Shown here one piece after another: positions 1-7,236 of a stretch of 12,008 bases of DNA. Every line of letters begins with the position of its first letter. Position 1 is the first letter of the stretch. The stretch comes from SCTD01 sp046593875. GTDB lineage: Bacteria > Actinomycetota > Actinomycetes > Mycobacteriales > SCTD01. The notes under the pieces are model-generated. The model did no database searches and had not been told where the DNA came from. It saw only the letters and a program-made list of their open reading frames with translations. Where the stretch lies: contig JBKJQQ010000256.1 in NCBI GenBank assembly GCA_046593875.1, positions 1-12,008 on the forward strand, given 5' to 3'. The position numbers were made by a program, and so were the translations under genes.

Positions 1-372
1 CTCATCACCTGCCGGCTGGTCGACCGCGGGAGCACGACCGACGTCGAGGTCGACACCGATCTCAACGTCACCGGCAAGCCCGCGCAGTTCGGCCGCGGCG
101 TGCTGGCCGACGTCAGCAGCAAGCTGGTCGACCAGTTCGCGGCCTGCCTGTCGGAGGAGATCCGCGCCGGCACGCCGGAGCCGGTCTTCGACTCCGTCAC
201 CGCCGATCTGGGTGCACCCGGCGCGAGCACAGCACCTCCGCCGCCGCGCAAGGCCGCCGAGCCCATCGACCTGCTCGGCACCGCCGGGGCGCCGGTCCTC
301 AAGCGCCTCGCGCCGCTGGCGGCCGCCGTCCTGCTGCTCCTCCTGCTGGTCCGCCGCCTGCGTCGGGGCTAG
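1..372 (+). CDS. CoxG-like SRPBCC-family protein with C-terminal membrane tail (3' part only)
   Basis: The frame is open from the left edge, so the start is outside the window; 123 residues are visible. Residues 21-50 contain the pattern G-K-P-A-Q-F-G-R-G-V followed by D-V-S-S-K-L and Q-F-A-A-C-L. I recognise this as the last strand and long C-terminal helix of CoxG-type SRPBCC domains. A Pro/Ala-rich linker (about 71-90) follows, then a hydrophobic segment at about 103-117 and an Arg-rich end, which reads as a C-terminal tail anchor with the domain in the cytoplasm. CoxG proteins are linked to membrane attachment of aerobic CO dehydrogenase in cox clusters, but many actinobacterial homologues lie outside such clusters and no cox gene is visible here. 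The family call is fairly safe; a role with CO dehydrogenase or another molybdenum hydroxylase is only inference. The stop codon overlaps that of the convergent lipoprotein gene by 4 bases. Confidence 0.8.
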   Translation, partial: LITCRLVDRGSTTDVEVDTDLNVTGKPAQFGRGVLADVSSKLVDQFAACLSEEIRAGTPEPVFDSVTADLGAPGASTAPPPPRKAAEPIDLLGTAGAPVLKRLAPLAAAVLLLLLLVRRLRRG

Positions 373-800
373 CTCGCGGGCTGCTCCCCGCCCTGGCCGA
401 GCCGGACCTCGCCGCCGAGCGCGCCCGAGACCTGCTCGGCCGTCTGCGGCAGCACCGTCTGCACCGCCCAGTCCGTGCCGACCACGGCGCTGGCCAGCTC
501 GTCCTTGTTCGCGAGGTAGCCGTCCCGCTCGTCCGGCGTCGCGAAGCGCAGCAGAACCACGTCCTCGGCGTCGTTGAGGATGCAGCTCTGCGCCTCCGAC
601 ACGCCCTCGAACGTCCCGGTCATCGGCTCCTCGCAGGGCAGCCCCTTGCTCCCGAGGGCGGCGAGGATCTCCGCCGTGGAGGCGAAGCTGCCGCCGACCG
701 CCGCGCTCGGGGAGGGGGCGGGCGCTGCCTCCGGCTCGCTGTCGCTGCAGCCGGTGAGGGCGAGAGCCAGGACGAGGGCAGCGGCGGGAGCGAAGCGCAT
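369..800 (-). CDS. Small secreted lipoprotein of unknown function
   Basis: A 143-residue protein. The N-terminus is a lipoprotein signal peptide: Arg2, a hydrophobic Ala/Leu core (residues 4-15) and a lipobox L-T-G-C with the modified cysteine at 18. A Ser/Pro/Ala/Glu-rich linker (about 19-37) then leads to a compact domain of about 100 residues. The mature part has two further cysteines, Cys56 and Cys73, that could form a disulfide. I do not recognise the domain. The ATG start is preceded by GGAGG only 2 bases upstream, so the Shine-Dalgarno spacing is tight. No downstream start would keep the signal peptide. The gene is convergent with the CoxG-like gene (stops overlap in CTAG) and divergent from the small membrane protein gene. 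Expected location is the outer face of the cytoplasmic membrane. Confidence 0.85.
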   Translation of the reverse strand: MRFAPAAALVLALALTGCSDSEPEAAPAPSPSAAVGGSFASTAEILAALGSKGLPCEEPMTGTFEGVSEAQSCILNDAEDVVLLRFATPDERDGYLANKDELASAVVGTDWAVQTVLPQTAEQVSGALGGEVRLGQGGEQPAS

Positions 801-826
801 GACCTCCAGCCTGCCAGGCCGTGCGC

Positions 827-831
827 GAGGA
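827..831 (+). promoter_or_regulatory. Ribosome binding site deciding the start at 839
   Basis: GAGGA lies 7 bases before GTG 839. It is the only good Shine-Dalgarno match near the 5' end of the small membrane protein gene, and it argues against the longer in-frame start at 821. Confidence 0.6.
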
Positions 832-838
832 TGGCTAC

Positions 839-1072
839 GTGTCCCGCCTGCTCTGGCTCGTCGCCGCCGTGTCCGTCGTGCTCGTCGTCGCGGTCGGGGC
901 CAGCTACCCGGGCGACGGCTGTCCGGAGCGGACGTGGGCCGCGGCGCTCGACGGTCTCACCGACTCGGCGCCCGAGGCGTGCGCCGCGAGGGCGATCGAC
1001 CGCGTCTACGCCGTCGGCGCCGGCCTCATGGGCCTGGTGCTGATCTCCGGTCTGCTCAGCCGCCGAGGGTGA
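839..1072 (+). CDS. Small two-TM membrane protein of unknown function
   Basis: A 77-residue protein if it starts at GTG 839; an in-frame GTG at 821 would add six residues (giving V-R-E-D-G-Y). I prefer 839 because GAGGA at 827-831 lies 7 bases upstream, while 821 has no good ribosome site. There are two hydrophobic segments, about residues 4-22 and 52-73. They are separated by a polar loop of about 30 residues with two cysteines (in D-G-C-P-E and E-A-C-A-A), which would face outside if the loop is extracytoplasmic and could form a disulfide. The C-terminus ends in S-R-R-G, consistent with a cytoplasmic tail. The last 17 bases overlap the 3' end of the convergent Nudix gene. I do not recognise a family; small proteins like this are frequent in actinobacterial genomes. 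That it is a real gene is supported by length, hydrophobic pattern and ribosome site, but not by homology I can name. Confidence 0.68.
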   Translation: MSRLLWLVAAVSVVLVVAVGASYPGDGCPERTWAAALDGLTDSAPEACAARAIDRVYAVGAGLMGLVLISGLLSRRG

Positions 1073-1544
1073 GGCGCACCGCGTCGCGGGTGCTCTCGAA
1101 GGCCAGCTCCGGCAGCTCGTCCGGGCCGAAGAAGCTGGCGTCCAGCGCGTCGTCGGCCGCGGCCAGCGCGCCGCCGACGACCTCGGCCTCGAAGGCCAGG
1201 AAGAACGACGCCCCGCGGTGGCCACCGGTGATGGTGCTCGGGTAGACGTCGAGCACCCGACCGACCGCGACCTCGAGCCCGGTCTCCTCCTGCGCCTCGC
1301 GCGCCGCTGCCACCCGCGGGTCCTCGCCGGCGTCGACGTAGCCGGCCGGCAGCGCCCACAGACCCTTGCCCGGCTCGACGCCGCGGCGGACCAGCAGCAG
1401 CCGGCCGTCCTGCACCACGACCACGCCGACGCCGACCTTCGGGTCGCGGTGGTGCGTGCGCCCGCAGGCCGTGCACACCGGGTGCCGACCGGAGGTGTCG
1501 AGGCGGCCGGCGCAGGCGCTGCAGTACTGCAGGGGCGGAGGCAT
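1056..1544 (-). CDS. Nudix hydrolase with N-terminal zinc ribbon
   Basis: A 162-residue protein with two parts. Residues 8-27 hold C-x2-C (Cys8, Cys11) and C-x2-C (Cys24, Cys27), a small zinc ribbon. Residues from about 35 form a Nudix fold with a perfect Nudix box: Gly68, Glu74, Arg82-Glu83, Glu86-Glu87, Gly89. This box binds the divalent metals used to hydrolyse nucleoside diphosphates linked to another moiety (Nudix family knowledge). The zinc ribbon recalls NudC-type NADH pyrophosphatases, but the NudC signature after the Nudix box (S-Q-P-W-P-F-P) is absent and the protein is much shorter. It therefore fits the general ADP-ribose/NUDIX group, and the substrate cannot be told. The frame stays open upstream to 1715, but the family normally begins just before the first Cys pair, so ATG 1544 is chosen; only a weak AGG lies 8 bases upstream. 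It is divergent from the mutase gene. Confidence 0.92.
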   Translation of the reverse strand: MPPPLQYCSACAGRLDTSGRHPVCTACGRTHHRDPKVGVGVVVVQDGRLLLVRRGVEPGKGLWALPAGYVDAGEDPRVAAAREAQEETGLEVAVGRVLDVYPSTITGGHRGASFFLAFEAEVVGGALAAADDALDASFFGPDELPELAFESTRDAVRLTLGG

Positions 1545-1632
1545 CGCAGCAGCCTGGCACGCCCTGACGCAGTAGCCTGCGACCCACGGCGATCGCGCCA
1601 GCCGCCGGCCCACCCCGACCGAGGAGCGCACC
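1545..1632. promoter_or_regulatory. Divergent intergenic region between Nudix gene and mutase gene
   Basis: These 88 bases must hold the start signals for both divergent genes unless the promoters lie inside coding sequence. On the plus strand TAGCCT at 1573-1578 fits a TAnnnT -10 element, but no convincing -35 hexamer sits 16-18 bases upstream, so the promoter call is weak. No operator-like palindrome stands out. The firm element is the mutase ribosome site at 1621-1626. Confidence 0.3.
1621..1626 (+). promoter_or_regulatory. Ribosome binding site for the mutase gene
   Basis: GAGGAG lies 6 bases before GTG 1633, a strong Shine-Dalgarno match that fixes this GTG as the start. Confidence 0.75.
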
Positions 1633-3306
<1,674 letters not shown>

Positions 3307-3343
3307 GGGAAGGGGCCCCCGCGCGCTGGGGTTGGATGGGGGC

Positions 3344-4258
3344 ATGAGCATGCGCCCCACGGACATCAACATCGCCGGTGCCGTCGACCTCTCCTCGCTG
3401 CGTGCGCCCGCGACCCCGAGTGCGCCCGCCGCGCCGGCCTCGACGAGCGCGCACGTGCTCGACGTGACCGAGGCGAGCTTCGAGACCGACGTGCTGCAGC
3501 GCTCGATGCAGGTGCCGGTGCTGCTGGACTTCTGGGCCGCCTGGTGCGGGCCGTGCAAGCAGCTCTCGCCGGTCCTGGAGAGGCTCGCTGAGGAGGGCGG
3601 CGGCGCCTGGGTGCTCGCCAAGATCGACGTGGACGCCAACCCCGCGCTGTCGACGCAGCTGCAGATCCAGAGCATCCCGACCGTGCTGCTCGCCCTGGGC
3701 GGCCGGCTCATCCAGGGCTTCACCGGAGCGCTGCCCGAGCGCGACCTGCGCGCCTTCCTCGAGCAGGTCCTCGCGGCGGCGGCCCAGGCCGGGCTCGGCG
3801 GCCCCGGTGGGGTCCTGCCCGAGGACGGGCCGCCTCCCGTGCCGACCGACCCGGACATCGTCGCGGCCGAGGACGCCATGGGCGCGGGCGACTACGCCGG
3901 CGCGGTGGCGGCCTACGACGCCCTGCTCGCGCGCGTGCCGAACGACCCCGAGGCGGTTGCGGGCAAGGCCTGGGCCGCCCTGCTGCTGCGCAGCGCGGAG
4001 GCCGATCCAGAGGCGGTCCTGGCCGGGGCCGCGGCGGCGCCGGACGACGCGGCGGCGCAGACCGCGGCCGCCGACGTGGAGGTGCTCACCGAACGCATCG
4101 ACGAGGCGATCGCGCGCCTGGTCGGCTACGTGCGCCGCACGGCCGGCGACGACCGCGACGCCGCCCGTGTGCACCTGCTCGAGCTGTTCGACGCGCTGGA
4201 CCCCGAGGACCCGCGGATCGTCACGGGTCGCCGGGCGCTCTCGAACGCCCTGTTCTAG
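3344..4258 (+). CDS. Thioredoxin-TPR protein, YbbN/CnoX-like
   Basis: A 304-residue protein. After an Ala/Pro/Ser-rich N-terminal stretch (about 21-36), residues 38-145 form a thioredoxin fold with W-C-G-P-C at 67-71 and the cis-proline in S-I-P-T-V (Pro112). The C-terminal part from about 165 is helical and tetratricopeptide-like (G-D-Y-A-G-A-V-A-A-Y, then N-D-P-E-A), ending in the family's typical D-P-R-I-V-T-G-R-R-A-L-S-N-A-L-F. E. coli CnoX (YbbN) combines these domains as a chaperone-redox protein that hands clients to GroEL, but it lacks W-C-G-P-C. The full motif here suggests real thiol-disulfide activity. It has no signal peptide, so it is cytoplasmic. It starts 37 bases after the mutase stop and is probably co-transcribed. 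ATG 3350 is an alternative start two codons in; the G-run at 3338-3342 is better spaced from it. The stop is 4 bases from the convergent small gene's stop. Confidence 0.94.
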   Translation: MSMRPTDINIAGAVDLSSLRAPATPSAPAAPASTSAHVLDVTEASFETDVLQRSMQVPVLLDFWAAWCGPCKQLSPVLERLAEEGGGAWVLAKIDVDANPALSTQLQIQSIPTVLLALGGRLIQGFTGALPERDLRAFLEQVLAAAAQAGLGGPGGVLPEDGPPPVPTDPDIVAAEDAMGAGDYAGAVAAYDALLARVPNDPEAVAGKAWAALLLRSAEADPEAVLAGAAAAPDDAAAQTAAADVEVLTERIDEAIARLVGYVRRTAGDDRDAARVHLLELFDALDPEDPRIVTGRRALSNALF

Positions 4259-4262
4259 CGCC

Positions 4263-4388
4263 CTACTTGGCGTTCTTGGCCGTGGTGGCCGAGATCGCGC
4301 CACCCGCGGCCGGGGTCTGACCGCTGACCTTGACGTTCTTGGCCGCCTTCGGCTTCTTGACGGCCTTGCTGCCCTTGTCCTTGCTCAT
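4263..4388 (-). CDS. 41-residue lysine-rich basic mini-protein
   Basis: A short frame from ATG 4388 to TAG encodes 41 residues, 10 of them lysine. It starts M-S-K-D-K-G-S-K and ends A-K-N-A-K, with a neutral G/A/T/S-rich stretch between about residues 23 and 36. There is no hydrophobic segment, signal peptide or cysteine, so it is probably cytoplasmic, strongly basic and largely disordered. Support for a real gene: a good ribosome site (GGGAG, 6 bases upstream); an amino-acid composition unlike random high-GC sequence, where Arg would be expected to outnumber Lys; and a stop that fits exactly in the 4-base gap after the convergent thioredoxin-TPR gene. Short basic proteins with a K-D-K-G start occur in other actinobacteria as uncharacterised proteins, as far as I recall. 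RNA or DNA binding is a guess from charge alone. It lies 58 bases downstream of the LVIVD gene on the same strand. Confidence 0.65.
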   Translation of the reverse strand: MSKDKGSKAVKKPKAAKNVKVSGQTPAAGGAISATTAKNAK

Positions 4389-4394
4389 CACGCA

Positions 4395-4399
4395 CTCCC
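4395..4399 (-). promoter_or_regulatory. Ribosome binding site of the lysine-rich mini-protein
   Basis: On the minus strand GGGAG lies 6 bases before ATG 4388. This is part of the case that the 41-codon frame is translated. Confidence 0.55.
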
Positions 4400-4415
4400 G
4401 GCTCGAGCGGGGTCT

Positions 4416-4428
4416 CCGGCAGCGCCGG
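4416..4428 (-). terminator. Possible weak hairpin after the LVIVD gene
   Basis: CCGGC, a 3-base loop AGC, then GCCGG form a short perfect stem in the 58-base gap after the LVIVD gene. There is no T-run, and the stem has only 5 pairs, so an intrinsic terminator is not established. It could equally be chance in GC-rich DNA. Confidence 0.2.
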
Positions 4429-4446
4429 CCCGTCCCCGGACGAACA

Positions 4447-5925
4447 CTAGGCCCGCGGCAGGGCCAGCAGGCGCAGGGTGCGGCGGCGGAGCAGGCCGAC
4501 GCTGAAGATCAGCGCGGCGACGACCGCCGTCAGGAGGCCGGTCTGCACGGGCGAGCCCGGCAGCGGCTGCTCGGCAGCCGCCAGCTCGACCGAGCCGGGG
4601 GCGACCCGGTCGACAGCGCTGCGGCGGGTGCCGGTCGCGGCCTTGTCCAGCAGCCGGACGACCTCGAGCCCGCGGCGGTAGTCCATGACGTAGACGACGT
4701 CCTTGCTGATCCACTGCGCCGCGCCGCTGTAGCCCTCGGCCGCGGTGATCCAGCCGAGCTCCTTCATCTTCCCGTCCTTGCCGACGTCGACGAAGCGGGT
4801 GCCGCGGTCGTAGTACGAGACGGCCATCTTGCCGCTGCCGGCGAACGCCGGGTGCAGCTCCATCCAGTGGGCGCAGTACAGGACGTGGCCGGGCGCCGCG
4901 CCGTCCAGGAACAGCCCGCGGGCGCCGGCGGAGTAGGCATCGACCTTGGTGAAGGCCGCTCCTCGCAGGCCCTTGGCGCCGGTGCCGGGCTGGTAGGTGT
5001 TCAGCGCCGCGACGACGGCGCGGGCGTCCCACGTCTCGATGACCGAGTTGTCGCCCTTGCAGTCGCTGCCGGCCGTGTTGGTGGGACCGCCGGGGGCGAT
5101 CTCGGTGCCGGCGATGAGCCACGGCGAGGTGCCGCCCTTGGCCCACTCGAGGGAGTGGAAGCCCAGGCTCGGGAAGCGCTTGGCCTGGTCGATCGCGGTC
5201 AGCCGCAGCGGCCGGGTCGGGATGCTGGTGTCCATGAGGATCGAGGTGGAGCCGGCCGACATGACCAGGCCGGGCCGGATCTCGGTGAGGTCGTGGGTGT
5301 AGGGGCTGTTGCCGCGCTTGCCGTAGTCGACCGCCTCGCGCCAGGTCGTCTCCAGCAGCACCGGCTTGCTCGGCTCGCGCAGGTCGACGATGTGGCCGGA
5401 CCGGCCGTAGGCCCAGGCGCAGGAGTCCTTCTTCTTCTGCGCGTTGACCCCGCTCACGCAGGTCCAGGTGTGGTCGGTCACCGGGACGGTGGCCAGCACC
5501 CTGAGGGCCTTGGGGTTGCTGACGTCGACGATGTTCAGCGCGGAGGGACCGGCGGGCGTCGGACCGCCGTCGACGAGCAGGATGCGGTCGTTGGTGTCCG
5601 GGTCCTCCTGCGCGAGCGCGGCACCGGCCCCCGTCTGGAACAGCCGCAGCGAGCCGAGCAGGGTCGGGACGGCCGGCGTCGTCGTGTCGTAGACGTAGAC
5701 ACCGCGCGGGTCGGTGAGGAAGAAGCGCTTGCCATCCGCGGACGGTGCGCCGCCGGCGGTGCCCGTGTGCTCCGGGAAGCGGCCGAGGTACTCGACGTTG
5801 TCGGTCGACGCGAACGTCAGGTCGGTCGGCAGCGTCGGGCCCAACGGGGCCGTCGGGTGCGCGAACGCGGGGGCGGCAGGGACCAGGACGGCGGCGGTGA
5901 CGAGCAGCGGGAGGAGTCGGCGCAT
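4447..5925 (-). CDS. Secreted LVIVD-repeat beta-propeller protein with C-terminal membrane anchor
   Basis: A 492-residue protein. Residues 1-22 are a Sec signal peptide (M-R-R, hydrophobic core, A-F-A then His23). The middle carries repeats of the LVIVD type, seen as L-N-I-V-D-V-S-N-P (130-138), G-H-I-V-D-L (177-182), T-R-F-V-D-V-G (376-382) and V-Y-V-M-D-Y-R-R-G (411-419); these usually form blades of a beta-propeller. A hydrophobic segment at about 460-479 followed by R-R-R is a stop-transfer anchor, so the propeller should face outside. Cys156, 169, 289 and 351 could pair. His152, 211, 257, 353 and 358 sit in short motifs with polar or aromatic neighbours (D-H-T-W, Y-T-H-D, F-H-S-L-E-W, H-W-M-E-L-H-P), which might line the propeller channel. 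Function is unknown; no enzyme activity should be assigned. The gene starts 25 bases after the serine hydrolase stop, probably in one transcript. No LPXTG sortase motif is present. Confidence 0.82.
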   Translation of the reverse strand: MRRLLPLLVTAAVLVPAAPAFAHPTAPLGPTLPTDLTFASTDNVEYLGRFPEHTGTAGGAPSADGKRFFLTDPRGVYVYDTTTPAVPTLLGSLRLFQTGAGAALAQEDPDTNDRILLVDGGPTPAGPSALNIVDVSNPKALRVLATVPVTDHTWTCVSGVNAQKKKDSCAWAYGRSGHIVDLREPSKPVLLETTWREAVDYGKRGNSPYTHDLTEIRPGLVMSAGSTSILMDTSIPTRPLRLTAIDQAKRFPSLGFHSLEWAKGGTSPWLIAGTEIAPGGPTNTAGSDCKGDNSVIETWDARAVVAALNTYQPGTGAKGLRGAAFTKVDAYSAGARGLFLDGAAPGHVLYCAHWMELHPAFAGSGKMAVSYYDRGTRFVDVGKDGKMKELGWITAAEGYSGAAQWISKDVVYVMDYRRGLEVVRLLDKAATGTRRSAVDRVAPGSVELAAAEQPLPGSPVQTGLLTAVVAALIFSVGLLRRRTLRLLALPRA

Positions 5926-5950
5926 GCCGCCTACTTCGACGCAGGGTCGC

Positions 5951-7192
5951 TCACCCCTGCCGGTCGCCCACGATCGCGCTGTAGACCAGCTGCCGGAGCT
6001 CGGTGCGGATCGGGTACGTGCTCGACGGCACGAGCTGGGTGTAGAAGTGCGCCGTCAGCTGCTCGACCGGGTCCACCCAGAACGCCGTGCTCGCCAGGCC
6101 GCCCCAGGTGAACTCGCCCGGACTGGTGCTGATCCGGGACAGCACCGGGTCCACGTTGACGCCGAAGCCCAGCCCGAAGCCGATCCCGTCGAAGGTCGTC
6201 TCGGCGAACTGCCCGCGGCCCAGGCTCACCAGCGTCCCGCCCCGGGGCAGGTGGTTCCTCGTCATGTACGCCAGCGTCCGCGGGCTCAGGACACGCGTCC
6301 CGTCGAGCTCGCCGCCGCGCAGGAGCAGCTGCGTGAAGCGGGCGTAGTCGGCGGCCGTCGAGACCAGGCCGCCGCCACCGGACAGCAGCGCGGGCGGCGT
6401 CAGCGCGTTGTCGCCCATCGCGTCGTAGCGCAGCACGGGGCCGCCGGACGGGTTGGGGACGTAGAGGGCAGCCAGCCGGTCGACGTCGTCGCCCTCGACC
6501 CACCACCGGGTGTCGGTCATGCCCAGCGGGTCCAGCACGACGCGGGCGCAGGCCTGCTCGAGCGTCTCGCCGGTCAGCACCTCGATCAGCCGGCCGAGCA
6601 CATCGGTGGCGACCGAGTAGTTCCAGGCCGTGCCGGGTTCGAACAGCAGCGGCAGCGAGGCCCACCGCTGGCACATCGTGGCGAGGTCGGCGGTGGCGTC
6701 CACGAGCGGGTCGGCGCCGGCCTGCGCGTACATCTCGTCCAGCACGCTGGAGCGGGTGAAGGCGTAGGTGAGGCCGGCGGTGTGGGTGAGCAGGTGCCAC
6801 AGCCGGATCGGTTCGGTCGCCGGGACCGTCTTCGGCTGCTGCGCGTTGCCGCCGACGAGCACCCGCATGTCCGCGAACTCCGGCAGGTACCGGGAGAGCT
6901 CGTCGTTCAGCGAGAACGCTCCCTGCTCGTAGAGCGACATCGCCACGACCGACGTGATCGGCTTGGTCATCGAGTAGATGCGCCACAGCGTGTCCAGCGC
7001 GACCGGACGACCCGCCTCCAGGTCGGCCGTCCCGCGCACGCTGGAGTGGACGACCTGGCCGTGCCGGGTCACGAGCACCTGCCAGCCGGCGAGCCGGCCG
7101 TCGTCGACGTAGCGCGCGAGGTGGGTGTCGATGCGGGCCAGGCGGTCGGCGTCCATGCCCACCCGGGCGGGGTCGTGCTCGACGGTCGTCAT
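5951..7192 (-). CDS. Serine hydrolase of the beta-lactamase/family VIII esterase fold
   Basis: A 413-residue protein of the class C beta-lactamase-like superfamily (Pfam Beta-lactamase group, EstB-like). The catalytic motif S-x-x-K is S-M-T-K at 74-77. The Tyr motif is Y-S-V at 192-194 (in W-N-Y-S-V), as in family VIII esterases rather than Y-A-N of AmpC. The third motif is W-G-G at 363-365 (F-T-W-G-G), again the esterase form instead of K-T-G. There is no signal peptide, so it is expected to be cytoplasmic; this also speaks against a resistance beta-lactamase or periplasmic DD-peptidase. The likely reaction is hydrolysis of a small ester or amide; the natural substrate is unknown. The ATG start has only a weak AGGG 8 bases upstream. 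It begins 42 bases after glgB and ends 25 bases before the LVIVD gene, so a glgB read-through transcript is possible. No active-site residue is missing. Confidence 0.92.
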   Translation of the reverse strand: MTTVEHDPARVGMDADRLARIDTHLARYVDDGRLAGWQVLVTRHGQVVHSSVRGTADLEAGRPVALDTLWRIYSMTKPITSVVAMSLYEQGAFSLNDELSRYLPEFADMRVLVGGNAQQPKTVPATEPIRLWHLLTHTAGLTYAFTRSSVLDEMYAQAGADPLVDATADLATMCQRWASLPLLFEPGTAWNYSVATDVLGRLIEVLTGETLEQACARVVLDPLGMTDTRWWVEGDDVDRLAALYVPNPSGGPVLRYDAMGDNALTPPALLSGGGGLVSTAADYARFTQLLLRGGELDGTRVLSPRTLAYMTRNHLPRGGTLVSLGRGQFAETTFDGIGFGLGFGVNVDPVLSRISTSPGEFTWGGLASTAFWVDPVEQLTAHFYTQLVPSSTYPIRTELRQLVYSAIVGDRQG

Positions 7193-7213
7193 GCGGTGGA
7201 CCCTATGCGGCGC

Positions 7214-7236
7214 GACCCCGCCGCCCCTCCGGGGTC
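7214..7236 (-). terminator. Hairpin at the glgB stop codon, possible weak terminator
   Basis: GACCCCG (7214-7220) pairs perfectly with CGGGGTC (7230-7236) around a 9-base loop; the right arm runs into the glgB stop codon. There is no T-run downstream on the minus strand. It may slow or partly stop transcription between glgB and the serine hydrolase gene, but intrinsic termination is not shown. Confidence 0.3.

Noticed and set aside
3312..3319. GGGGCCCC palindrome between the mutase and thioredoxin-TPR genes as a terminator or operator
   Set aside because: An 8-base self-complementary run has no loop and no T-run, and is common by chance at this GC content.
3403..3429. Direct repeat TGCGCCCGC in the 5' part of the thioredoxin-TPR gene
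   Set aside because: It only reflects the Ala-Pro-rich linker codons; two 9-base copies are not a meaningful repeat array.
5951..7192. Antibiotic-resistance class C beta-lactamase
   Set aside because: There is no signal peptide, and the motifs are Y-S-V and W-G-G instead of Y-A-N and K-T-G.
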